Both the position numbers and the translations under genes were made by a program. Below, piece by piece: positions 17,358-25,184 of a stretch of DNA of 64,000 nt; positions within the stretch are counted from its first letter, which is position 1; the number at the start of each line of letters is the position of its first letter. Under the pieces are notes generated by a model. The model had not been told where the DNA came from, did not search any database, and saw only the letters and a program-made list of their open reading frames with translations. The stretch covers positions 175,975-239,974 of the forward strand of contig JACPUC010000029.1 of assembly GCA_016192455.1 (NCBI GenBank). The letters are read 5' to 3'. This DNA is from Candidatus Tectimicrobiota bacterium (GTDB taxonomy: Bacteria > JACPUC01).

Positions 17358-18725
17358 CTAACGCCCCAGTCGCTCGTTGAGGGCGCCGGCCTGATCGCTC
17401 ACGTACTCCAGGAGCGCGGTCGCGTAAGGCATGTTGTGCATGCCGACGGCGTGCTTCACGAAGTTGACATTGAACTCGAGATCAGCCAGCAGCCGGGTGG
17501 TGCGTTCCCTCTCGTCGGCTCGCTGGGCGGCGCCGGCCACTGCCTTGCGCGCCTCTCCCAGGGCCTCGCTGGCCTTCTCCTCGGCTTCGCGCAGCTCCTC
17601 CTTCCAGTCCGCGACCATGGCGCCGTAGTCCTCGCCGTGGCACTTGTTGCACGCCTCCGGCTTGGCCTTGCGGATGATGCTGTGGCGGAATCCGTCGCGG
17701 CCGTTGGGTGGGCTGAGGTGGCAGGCGACGCAATCAACCTGCGCCAGGTACATGACGCTCGGCGAATCCTTGATGCCGCGCCCGCCGGTGCCGCGGTACA
17801 TATCGTACGGTCCTAGGTGATTGCGCTGGTGGCACTCGCCGCAGAGCATCACCGGCAGCGGCGCCGCCGCAGTCTTGCGGTGCTGGATTTCGATGTGGCA
17901 CTCGAAGCACTCCACCTTGCGCAGTTCCACGTGGTGCTTGTGGATGAACTCGGTGGCCTGGTAGCGCTCCAGCCTCTCCTTCTCGCCGTGGCACTTCAGG
18001 CACATCTGCTTCGGCACCTCCCCGGTGCCGACGATCGTTTCGAGGTGGCAGTCGGTGCAGCGCGCCCCATACTGCAAGACGCCGGCGTGCGAGTACGACA
18101 GCCCCGGGGCGAGGGCGATCTCCTTCTGCGGCGGCTCATGGCAGACCTGGCAGCGCGCCGTGGGCACATCGTGCGAGCGCCCGAGCTCGTCGCGCGCCCC
18201 CTTGAAGTGGCAGAGGAAGCAGGTATCCTCGGTGACGCTGATGTGCTGCCCCTGGACGATCTGCGAGTGACAGGTGGCGCACTGCAACTTCTTGCCGCGG
18301 CGCAGGTCTCCAAGATGCGGCTGGTGGTCGAAGATGATGCCCTTCTTGAACGTGACCTTACCCGCGAGCAGTCGCTGCTCGTGGCAGCCGGACCGCAGGC
18401 AGCTCGCATCCGTGACCTCGGCCGCGGGCTTCGTGCCATAGGTGCGCAGGACGTAGTTCACCACGCGGGAGAGCGACTGGAACTTACCCCAGAGCTTGGC
18501 CTGGGCTTCCGGGGGGAGATGGCACTCAAGGCAACCGACCTCGCTGTGGGTCGATTCCTGCCAGGAGGTGTAGAAGGGGGTCATGATATGGCAGGAGCCG
18601 CAAAACTGCGGCGTATTGCTGTAGGCGACCAGGCCCACCCCCCCACCGATGATGACGAGCACCACCACGCCGATGAGTATCTGGGTCTTCACTGTGCCCC
18701 TCGAGTTGGTTCTCTTCTGTTGCAT
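17358..18725 (-). CDS. NapC/NrfH-type membrane-anchored dodecaheme cytochrome c (ImcH-like quinol oxidase candidate)
   Basis: A 455-residue protein with one N-terminal transmembrane helix (ILIGVVVLVIIGGGVGLVA) directly followed by CGSCHIM. That CxxCHxM arrangement is typical of the first heme of NapC/NrfH quinol dehydrogenases. In total there are eleven CxxCH motifs plus one CX4CH (CLRSGCH), so twelve hemes are predicted. The C-terminal 80 residues are helical and charged and lack hemes. Family members take electrons from menaquinol and pass them to periplasmic cytochromes; ImcH of Geobacter is the closest functional analogue I can name. The start is ATG 18725 after AGGGGG; the frame also has an ATG 33 bases upstream. 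Confidence 0.85.
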   Translation of the reverse strand: MQQKRTNSRGTVKTQILIGVVVLVIIGGGVGLVAYSNTPQFCGSCHIMTPFYTSWQESTHSEVGCLECHLPPEAQAKLWGKFQSLSRVVNYVLRTYGTKPAAEVTDASCLRSGCHEQRLLAGKVTFKKGIIFDHQPHLGDLRRGKKLQCATCHSQIVQGQHISVTEDTCFLCHFKGARDELGRSHDVPTARCQVCHEPPQKEIALAPGLSYSHAGVLQYGARCTDCHLETIVGTGEVPKQMCLKCHGEKERLERYQATEFIHKHHVELRKVECFECHIEIQHRKTAAAPLPVMLCGECHQRNHLGPYDMYRGTGGRGIKDSPSVMYLAQVDCVACHLSPPNGRDGFRHSIIRKAKPEACNKCHGEDYGAMVADWKEELREAEEKASEALGEARKAVAGAAQRADERERTTRLLADLEFNVNFVKHAVGMHNMPYATALLEYVSDQAGALNERLGR

Positions 18726-19132
18726 CCCCCTGCCGACCCGTGCTAGAAGGGCGCGCAAGCATCCTCCTTCGCGCCCCGGACCTCAGAGGAGCTGGGTCTC
18801 CGCGCTCACCACGGGCAGACTTGGCGGTGCGAAGAGAACGTCGTCAGGGAGAAGCGTTCCGGCGGGCCTGGGTGAGACCTCCGCTCGTGGTCGCTGCCGC
18901 GCCTCGGTGCGTCGACCCATGGTAGCGCCGCCTCAGGGGCCAGGACACGCCCAGCGTGGTGGCGGCGCAGCGCGGACGTGCTGTCAGTCCCCCGCTGGGT
19001 TTGAACCGCGGGCCCGCAACGAGCAGGTTCGCCCGCGCCCGGCAAGGCGGAACCCGCTGCTGACGGGGGAGCGCTCCACCGACGCTGGGGAGCACGCACG
19101 ACTGGACCGAGTGCCTGTCGGAGGTGGTTGCC
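18726..19132. other. divergent intergenic region between two cytochrome genes
   Basis: This is 407 bases between the minus-strand dodecaheme gene and the plus-strand CbcL-like gene, so promoters for both should lie here. The sequence is GC-rich. I could not recognise -35/-10 or -24/-12 elements or a protein-like frame. Confidence 0.4.
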
Positions 19133-21250
19133 GTGCTCCGTTCAGCTCCCCGCGCCGGCAGGTTCCAGGGTGTGGTTCCGCGCCTCGCCCACCCGCTGCT
19201 GCACGCGGGCCCCAAGCCCCTCCTCAGCCTCCTGCTCGTCGCCGCCTCGTTCCTGTTCGCCGGCGCCGCCTCGGCCCGCGCCCAGGAGGCCGCGCCGACG
19301 AATGAGCAGTGCCTGGAGTGCCATGCCGACGCCGGCCTGACCGCGGAGCGAGATGGCCGTCAGGTCTCCCTCTTCGTCGAGGCGACGAAGTTCGCCGCCT
19401 CCGTGCACGAAAGCCTGCGCTGCGTCGACTGCCATGCGGGCCTGAAGGAGCTGCCGCACGCCGAGAAGCTAGCGCCCGTCGCCTGCGGGAACTGCCACGA
19501 GAAGGTCCAGCAACAGTACGCCGCCAGCGTCCACGCCATGCGCGCCGGCTTCAAGGAGAACCAGGGAGCCACCTGCCGCCACTGTCACGGCTCCCCCCAC
19601 GCCATCCTGCCGCGGCAGGATGCGGCGTCGCCCATCGCTCCCGACAACCTGCCGAACACCTGCGGAGCCTGCCACAGCGCCACCGGCGCCCTGCGCGAAC
19701 ATACCCTGCAGATTCCGAAGACCTTCAAGGAGTACGCGGCGACGATCCACGGCCAGGGGCTGCTGCGCGCCGGCGTGCTCTACGCCGCTTCCTGCAAGGA
19801 CTGCCACGCCAGCCACCTCGTGGTCCCAGCCGGTGACCTGCGTTCGCCGATCCACCGCGCCAACGTGGTGAACACCTGCGGACGCTGCCACACGGGGGTG
19901 CGGCAGCAGTTCCTCGGCAGCATCCATGGCAGCAAGCTGCAGGCGGGGGACACGGCGGTGCCGGTCTGCACCCAGTGCCATCGGGGACACCAGATCACCG
20001 AGCCGGCGCGGGATGAGTTCCAGCTCAAGACCGTGGCCGAGTGCGGCACCTGCCACGACAAGCTCCTCGCCAGCTATCGCCAGACATACCACGGCAAGGT
20101 CACCGCGCTGGGGTACGCCGGCGTTGCCGCCTGTTCGAGCTGCCACACAGCGCATAATGTGCACCCCCCCGGCGACTCCGCCTCCTCCATTGCGCCGGCC
20201 AACATCACCAGCACCTGCCGCCAATGCCACCCCACGGCAACCGCACAGTTTGCCGGCTTCATTGTCCATCCCGACTACGGCGATCGTGGGCGCTACCCGC
20301 TCCTTTACTGGGTCTACCACCTCATGCTGGCGATCCTGACGGCCACGATGATCGCCTTCGGGGCGCACACGGTCCTCTGGTACCACCGCGCCTGGAGGGA
20401 GCGCCGCACGGGCGGGCCGAAGCCAGCGGGGATGAGCGGCGAGGCGTTCCTGCGCCTGAGCCCCTTCAACCGCCTCCTGCACATGCTGGTGATGAGCAGC
20501 TTCATCCTCCTCGTCATCACCGGCATTCCGCTCGCTTTCAGCCACACCCGCTGGGCCGCCGCCGTCTTCCGCTCCCTCGGCGGCTACCAGGTGGCGGCGC
20601 TCCTGCACCGCTTCGGCGCCCTCATCACCTTCCTCTACGTGGCGCTGCACCTGGCCTTCATCGTCTGGCAGGGCCTCATCAAACGGAAACGCGGCTTCTT
20701 CCGGGGGCCGGCGTCGATGGTGGTGCGGCTGCAGGACGTGCGCGACTTCTTCGCGCACCTCGCGTGGTTCTTTGGGCGCGGGCCACGGCCCCGCTTCGAT
20801 CGCTGGACGTACTGGGAGAAGTTCGACTACTACGCGGACCTGTGGGGCGTGCTGGTCTTTGGCGGCACGGGGCTGCTCATGTGGTTTCCCACTTTCTTCA
20901 CGCGTTTCCTGCCCGGGGTGGCGCTCAACGTCTCACTCATCATGCACGGCATCGAGGCGCTGCTGGCGATCAGCTTCATCTTCACGATCCACTTCTTCAA
21001 CGCTCACTTGCGGCCTGGGAAGTTCCCCATGGACCCGGTGATCGTGACGGGACGGATAAGTCGAGAAGAATTTGAGGAGGAGCGGCCGAAGGAGCTGGCG
21101 CGCCACCTGCGCGACGGCACCCTGGACCTCATCCGCACCACGCCCGCGCCGCCCTGGCTGTTGCGCTACGCGCAGGTGATCGGCTTCGTCGCCCTGGCCT
21201 TCGGGTTGTCGCTCATCGCCTTGATCGTGGCCTCGTTGCTGTTAGGCTAG
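19133..21250 (+). CDS. CbcL-like fusion: undecaheme cytochrome c plus b-type membrane cytochrome
   Basis: A 705-residue protein. A signal peptide ending SARAQ precedes a periplasmic domain with eleven CxxCH motifs (first CLECH, last CRQCH, about residues 60-370). The C-terminal third has four main membrane helices rich in His (YHLMLAI...GAHTVLWYH, LLHMLVM, LLHRFGALI, MHGIEALLAI...IHFFNAH), as in FdnI/HydC-type diheme cytochrome b. The order c-hemes then cytochrome b matches CbcL of Geobacter, an inner-membrane menaquinol oxidase used at low redox potential. GTG 19133 is chosen because GGAGG (19120-19124) lies 8 bases upstream; GTG 19124 overlaps that ribosome site. It is the only plus-strand gene of the cluster. 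Confidence 0.88.
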   Translation: MLRSAPRAGRFQGVVPRLAHPLLHAGPKPLLSLLLVAASFLFAGAASARAQEAAPTNEQCLECHADAGLTAERDGRQVSLFVEATKFAASVHESLRCVDCHAGLKELPHAEKLAPVACGNCHEKVQQQYAASVHAMRAGFKENQGATCRHCHGSPHAILPRQDAASPIAPDNLPNTCGACHSATGALREHTLQIPKTFKEYAATIHGQGLLRAGVLYAASCKDCHASHLVVPAGDLRSPIHRANVVNTCGRCHTGVRQQFLGSIHGSKLQAGDTAVPVCTQCHRGHQITEPARDEFQLKTVAECGTCHDKLLASYRQTYHGKVTALGYAGVAACSSCHTAHNVHPPGDSASSIAPANITSTCRQCHPTATAQFAGFIVHPDYGDRGRYPLLYWVYHLMLAILTATMIAFGAHTVLWYHRAWRERRTGGPKPAGMSGEAFLRLSPFNRLLHMLVMSSFILLVITGIPLAFSHTRWAAAVFRSLGGYQVAALLHRFGALITFLYVALHLAFIVWQGLIKRKRGFFRGPASMVVRLQDVRDFFAHLAWFFGRGPRPRFDRWTYWEKFDYYADLWGVLVFGGTGLLMWFPTFFTRFLPGVALNVSLIMHGIEALLAISFIFTIHFFNAHLRPGKFPMDPVIVTGRISREEFEEERPKELARHLRDGTLDLIRTTPAPPWLLRYAQVIGFVALAFGLSLIALIVASLLLG

Positions 21251-21476
21251 GGCGATGCGCCGAGGCGGAGCGCTCCCCCCTTGGGGGCGACAGGCGGGGC
21301 TGCTCCCATCGGGGGATCGCCCTCTTTGCGCTGCCGGACCGAGCCCCGGCGCGCGCGCCGCGCACCTGGCCGCGCTGGCCTCCCCGAGGTCTCCCCCGCG
21401 CCGGCGAGCGAACCCACCTCCGCCTCCCCGGGCCCCCCGCCCGCGCCACGCCGGTCCTCTGGTACGAGGAGCGGCG

Positions 21477-22988
21477 CTAGGGTTGCTTCTCTTTCCGCTC
21501 CGACTCCGACTTGGGTGCGCGCAGCCGCAAGCCGATGCCCGCCAGCATGAGGATGATGCCGAGCAGGGGCCAGAGCGCCCAGAGCTTGCGGTACCGCGCT
21601 TCAGCAATGGCGGTCCGACCCACCTTCTGTCCTTGGCGCGCCACCTGGAGGCCCCCCGCGATGACGTCGTTGAACGCCTTCGGGTTGATCTCGTGCATGA
21701 CGTTGCGCGACTGGATGAGCGCCACGTTGGCGGCGCGGAACTCATAGAGGGCCTGGCTCACCTCAATCCCAGCGTTGGTGGCGCCGGCGAGGAGCTGTTT
21801 GCCCTTCTCCATCTCCGCTTTCAAGGACTCAATGCCGGCGCGCATCGCCCTGGCGACGTCGAATCCCTGGCTGCCGCTCTCGTGGCAACGCGCGCAGATC
21901 GCCCCCTGCTCGACGCCCAGCATCGCGTCCGAGGTAAGCTGGATGCTGTGGTTGCCGTGGCAGGTCGCGCACTCGTGGTGCCCCTCCTTGTCGAAGCCGA
22001 CCTTGTGCGGGCTCTTGACGAACATGTCCCGGTTAATCACGTGGCACTGCCCGCAGACATCGGCGATTGACGTCACCTCAGGCGGGAACGCGCCATGGTT
22101 GCCGTGACAGTCGTTGCACACCGGCGCGCCAAGGTCGGACTTCTCGTAGAGCAGCTTGCCATGCACACTGGTGCGGTACTGCGTCACCTGGTCCGTGGGA
22201 ATCTTGTACTGCGCCATGTACTGCGGGTTGCTATGGCAGCGCCCGCAGGTTTTCGGCACGTTGAGGGCATAGACCGGGGAGTTGACGTTCGCGGAGCGCA
22301 GAATGCCGTGCACACCGTGACAGTCGATGCAGGTGGCGACCTTCTTGTCTCCCTCTTCGAGACGCCGGCCGTGGATGCTGGTCAGGTAACGGTCGTACTG
22401 ATCCGTCCGTATGCTCGGATTCCTTTGCCGCATGAAGTTCGGATCGGCATGGCAGGCGGCGCAGAATTTCGGGATATCGGCGCGGGCGGGCTTGCCGCGG
22501 AAGCCGGTGCTCTTCTCCATGGAGCTTTCCTGCGGATCGCGCTTATTGCCGCCATGGCAATCCGCGCAGGACAAGCCCTTCTCCCGGTGGATGTCGGCCG
22601 ACCAGTTCTTCACGGCTTCGTCGCGCAGCTCGTCGACGTGGCAGCTCACACAGCTATCGCCCGTGTCTGCGGCAACCTCCTTCTTCTCCGCCGCGGCCGG
22701 CGCCGCGGCTTTTTCAGCCTTCTCTTCCTCCTTCCCTTTGCCGTTCTCTTTTTTCTCCTGGGCGAGCGCGAGGCGCAGACCGCTGTCGGCCCCAGCGGGC
22801 GAAGCCGGAGCTTCACGGTGGCGCTGGGAGAAGGCCGGGGAGGCTGTCGCCGCCGGCGCTTGGGGCTGCGCCGCAGCGCGGCTGACCAGCGCCACGAGCG
22901 TGACGAGGGCGAGAATGACGACGAACACCGCGTTCCAGAGAGATCTCTTGATCATGGTCTTGATCTTCTCGAAGGTTTCCATTGCCAT
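21477..22988 (-). CDS. membrane-anchored nonaheme cytochrome c associated with a bc complex
   Basis: A 503-residue protein. It has an N-terminal signal/anchor helix (AVFVVILALVTLVALVS), a low-complexity Ala/Lys/Glu linker (about residues 75-110), nine CxxCH motifs (CVSCH, CADCH, CAACH, CIDCH, CGRCH, CNDCH, CGQCH, CATCH, CARCH), a heme-free helical stretch and a second transmembrane helix near the C-terminus (LWALWPLLGIILMLAGIGL). It lies 19 bases downstream of cytochrome b, with the Rieske gene before that. It therefore replaces the usual cytochrome c1/f as electron acceptor of the quinol-oxidising complex. It converges with the CbcL-like gene on the opposite strand. Confidence 0.88.
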   Translation of the reverse strand: MAMETFEKIKTMIKRSLWNAVFVVILALVTLVALVSRAAAQPQAPAATASPAFSQRHREAPASPAGADSGLRLALAQEKKENGKGKEEEKAEKAAAPAAAEKKEVAADTGDSCVSCHVDELRDEAVKNWSADIHREKGLSCADCHGGNKRDPQESSMEKSTGFRGKPARADIPKFCAACHADPNFMRQRNPSIRTDQYDRYLTSIHGRRLEEGDKKVATCIDCHGVHGILRSANVNSPVYALNVPKTCGRCHSNPQYMAQYKIPTDQVTQYRTSVHGKLLYEKSDLGAPVCNDCHGNHGAFPPEVTSIADVCGQCHVINRDMFVKSPHKVGFDKEGHHECATCHGNHSIQLTSDAMLGVEQGAICARCHESGSQGFDVARAMRAGIESLKAEMEKGKQLLAGATNAGIEVSQALYEFRAANVALIQSRNVMHEINPKAFNDVIAGGLQVARQGQKVGRTAIAEARYRKLWALWPLLGIILMLAGIGLRLRAPKSESERKEKQP

Positions 22989-23007
22989 CCCCAGCAGGCG
23001 CCTCGCG

Positions 23008-24087
23008 TCACCCCACGGTATAGGCCAGGATGATCATCACTACCATGAAGAGAATGATGCAGACGCCGATGATCGTGAAGATCGGGTTCGGCTTGCCGCG
23101 CGCGGCGCCACGATCGAGGAGGGGAACGAGGAGGAGGTAGAGTCCACCGAGCATGAAGCCGACGATGCCGACGGTCTCCCCTTCCCAGAGGAGGATGCGC
23201 CCCGGCAAGTATTTCAGGGCCTGCGACATGTAGGTGAAGTACCATTCCGGCTTGATGCCTGCCGGAGCCGAGGCGAAGGGGTCGGCCTTGGTGCCCAGCT
23301 CCCAGGGGGAGAGGATGGAGAGGGCCAGCAGGACCGCCATGATGCCGAGCCAAACCATGGCCTCCCGCAGGAAAAAGTGCGGGAAGAACGGGATGGCCTC
23401 CTCCTGGCTGCTGTGGTGCTGCTGGGAGATCGGCTCGCTCATCCCTTGGCGCTGAATGAGGGCCAGGTGGAGAAGGAGGACGAGCACCGCGATCAACGGC
23501 AGCAAGGCGACGTGGATGCCGAAGAAGCGCGACAGCGTCAGCCCCGTCACCATCTCTCCCCCTTTCAGGGTCTCGCCGATGTAGCCGCCCAGCAGAGGAA
23601 CGGTGCTGACGATGGAGGTGCCCACTCTGGTGGCGAAGAAGGCGAGCTCGTTCCAGGGCAAGAGATAGCCGGAGAAGCCAAACCCCAGCGCCAGCCCAAG
23701 GAGGAGGAAGCCGGTCAGCCAGGTGATCTCGCGCGGCTTGCGGTAGGCGCGCATGAAGTAGGCGCTGAACATGTGGCAGAAACAGGCGAGGACGAAGAGG
23801 TTTGCGGCCCAGCTATGGGTGTTGCGGATGAGCCAGCCGAAGGGAACCTCGCCCACCAGGAAGCGCACGCTCTCGTAGGCGGCCTCCGGCGTGGGGGTGT
23901 AGTACATGAGAAGGAGGATGCCGGTGAAGACCTGCACGCCGAACAGAAACAGGACGACACCCCCGAAGTAGTACCAGGCGGTATAGCGGTGCCGCGGCAC
24001 GGTCTTGTGGGAGAGGAAGCGCACGATCTCGCTGATGCGCAGGCGCTCTTCGAACCACTGCCAAACCTTTGAATTCTGTGTTTTCAT
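23008..24087 (-). CDS. cytochrome b subunit of a bc/b6f-type complex
   Basis: A 359-residue membrane protein. Heme-ligand His pairs are H91/H105 (13 residues between) and H192/H207 (14 between); the 14-residue spacing in the second pair is the b6f/menaquinol-type pattern. The quinol-oxidation motif PEWY is at residues 280-283. Length is shorter than mitochondrial cytochrome b but covers both the b6-like and a subunit-IV-like region. It starts 3 bases after the Rieske gene and is followed closely by a nonaheme cytochrome, giving a compact three-gene quinol:cytochrome oxidoreductase operon in the inner membrane. Confidence 0.95.
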   Translation of the reverse strand: MKTQNSKVWQWFEERLRISEIVRFLSHKTVPRHRYTAWYYFGGVVLFLFGVQVFTGILLLMYYTPTPEAAYESVRFLVGEVPFGWLIRNTHSWAANLFVLACFCHMFSAYFMRAYRKPREITWLTGFLLLGLALGFGFSGYLLPWNELAFFATRVGTSIVSTVPLLGGYIGETLKGGEMVTGLTLSRFFGIHVALLPLIAVLVLLLHLALIQRQGMSEPISQQHHSSQEEAIPFFPHFFLREAMVWLGIMAVLLALSILSPWELGTKADPFASAPAGIKPEWYFTYMSQALKYLPGRILLWEGETVGIVGFMLGGLYLLLVPLLDRGAARGKPNPIFTIIGVCIILFMVVMIILAYTVG

Positions 24088-24090
24088 AGC

Positions 24091-24528
24091 TCAGGCTCGC
24101 TTCGAGATGAAAAATTCGTTGCCCCGTGTGACCACCTGCAGTTCCTCGAGGGGCCGCGGAGGGGGGCCTGAAACATTGCGCCCGAAGAGGTCGAAGTGGC
24201 CATTATGACAGGCGCACCAGATGTGGGCGAGATCGTCGCGATACTGGACGGTGCAGGCGAGGTGCGTGCAGATCGCCAGGAAAGCCCGCACCTCGCCGCC
24301 GGGCGGCCGCACGATGATCGCCGGCGAGCTGCCGTAGCGCACAATCTTGCCGCTGTTGGGCGGCAGCTCGGTCGTCTTCGCCGCCAAGACGGAGAGGCTT
24401 CCCACCTGCCCGCTGGCAGGCGGGATGACGTAGCGAAAGATCGCCTGGAGAATCGTTCCAAGCCAGATCAGCAATCCCCCGCCGACCAGGAGGTTGGAAA
24501 ACATTCTGCGGCTGAGTCTTCGTTCCAC
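24091..24528 (-). CDS. Rieske 2Fe-2S protein of the bc complex
   Basis: A 145-residue protein. An N-terminal transmembrane anchor (NLLVGGGLLIWLGTILQAI) is followed by the Rieske fold. Cluster motifs are CTHLAC (C87, H89, C92) and CACH (C105, C107, H108), so all four ligands and both disulfide cysteines are present. The Ala in CTHLAC replaces the more usual Gly. GTG 24528 is preferred over ATG 24504 because AAGGAG lies 7 bases upstream of it. It begins the operon with cytochrome b and the nonaheme cytochrome and accepts electrons from quinol at the outer side of the inner membrane. Confidence 0.93.
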   Translation of the reverse strand: MERRLSRRMFSNLLVGGGLLIWLGTILQAIFRYVIPPASGQVGSLSVLAAKTTELPPNSGKIVRYGSSPAIIVRPPGGEVRAFLAICTHLACTVQYRDDLAHIWCACHNGHFDLFGRNVSGPPPRPLEELQVVTRGNEFFISKRA

Positions 24529-25184
24529 CCTTGCACTCCTTGCGCTTGGCACCTGGCGCGGCGCGGCGCCACCTCCTGCGCTGGCAGGTGGCTGGCGCTG
24601 CCGCGTAACCTTACTCTCCGGCGGCCGCCGGGCGAATCCCAACCACGGGAGCGAAGCTCACACCTCCTCGCGCCGCCGCGGCGCTCATAAGTCAAGCAGC
24701 CTCGACCACGGAAAAAGCGCGGCCCTCCTTCCTCATCGGCTGGGCCGCTGCCGCAGCCTTCTCACCGCCGGCCCGCCGCAGGGTTCCAGTGCGAGTCTCG
24801 CTCCCTTACCGCTTACGATAGCCCCCGCCGGCGTTCGCCACCACTTTGGGCGTTACCTCACCCCTCGCCGCGTCCTCCCCGACGAGCGGGATTCCTACAA
24901 GGCTAGCTGCCCCTGCGCGCGGAGCACACTCGAATCCGCAGATTTCGCAGATGACACAGATTGATAGCTGCCTCGCGCGCGGAGCACACTCCTTACGCGC
25001 GAGGTTCCTCGAACCTTGGGAGAAGCGCGGGCCGCCTGGCGCAAGCGCCGCGCCGCCAGGCTGGCAGGGCGCGCTTCCGCCGGGCGCCAAGGGACCCGCC
25101 TTCAATCAACAGCCCATTCCTCTTGCAAGCCCACGGGAAGGGTGAGCGAGGCGCCCGGGGGGCTCCGAAAACGCCGCGGGCCCA
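24529..25184. other. intergenic region with short direct repeats
   Basis: A 656-base gap upstream of the Rieske operon. It should contain that operon's promoter, which I could not identify. The middle holds two near-identical direct repeats (annotated separately) around a less GC-rich spacer. No protein-like frame is visible. Confidence 0.4.
24904..24991. repeat. direct repeat pair flanking a GCAGAT-type spacer
   Basis: The units TAGCTGCC...GCGCGCGGAGCACACTC occur at 24904-24931 and again at 24965-24991, differing by a short indel. Between them lies an AT-richer segment with the internally repetitive phrases CCGCAGATTTCG and CAGATGACACAG. The GCAGAT-type phrase is reminiscent of dispersed intergenic repeats seen in many environmental bacterial genomes, but that is from memory only. 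Function unknown. Confidence 0.55.

Noticed and set aside
22411-24072. Long plus-strand open frame antisense to the nonaheme and cytochrome b genes
   Set aside because: Antisense shadow rich in Glu/Asp/His/Gln; the minus-strand genes carry clear motifs.
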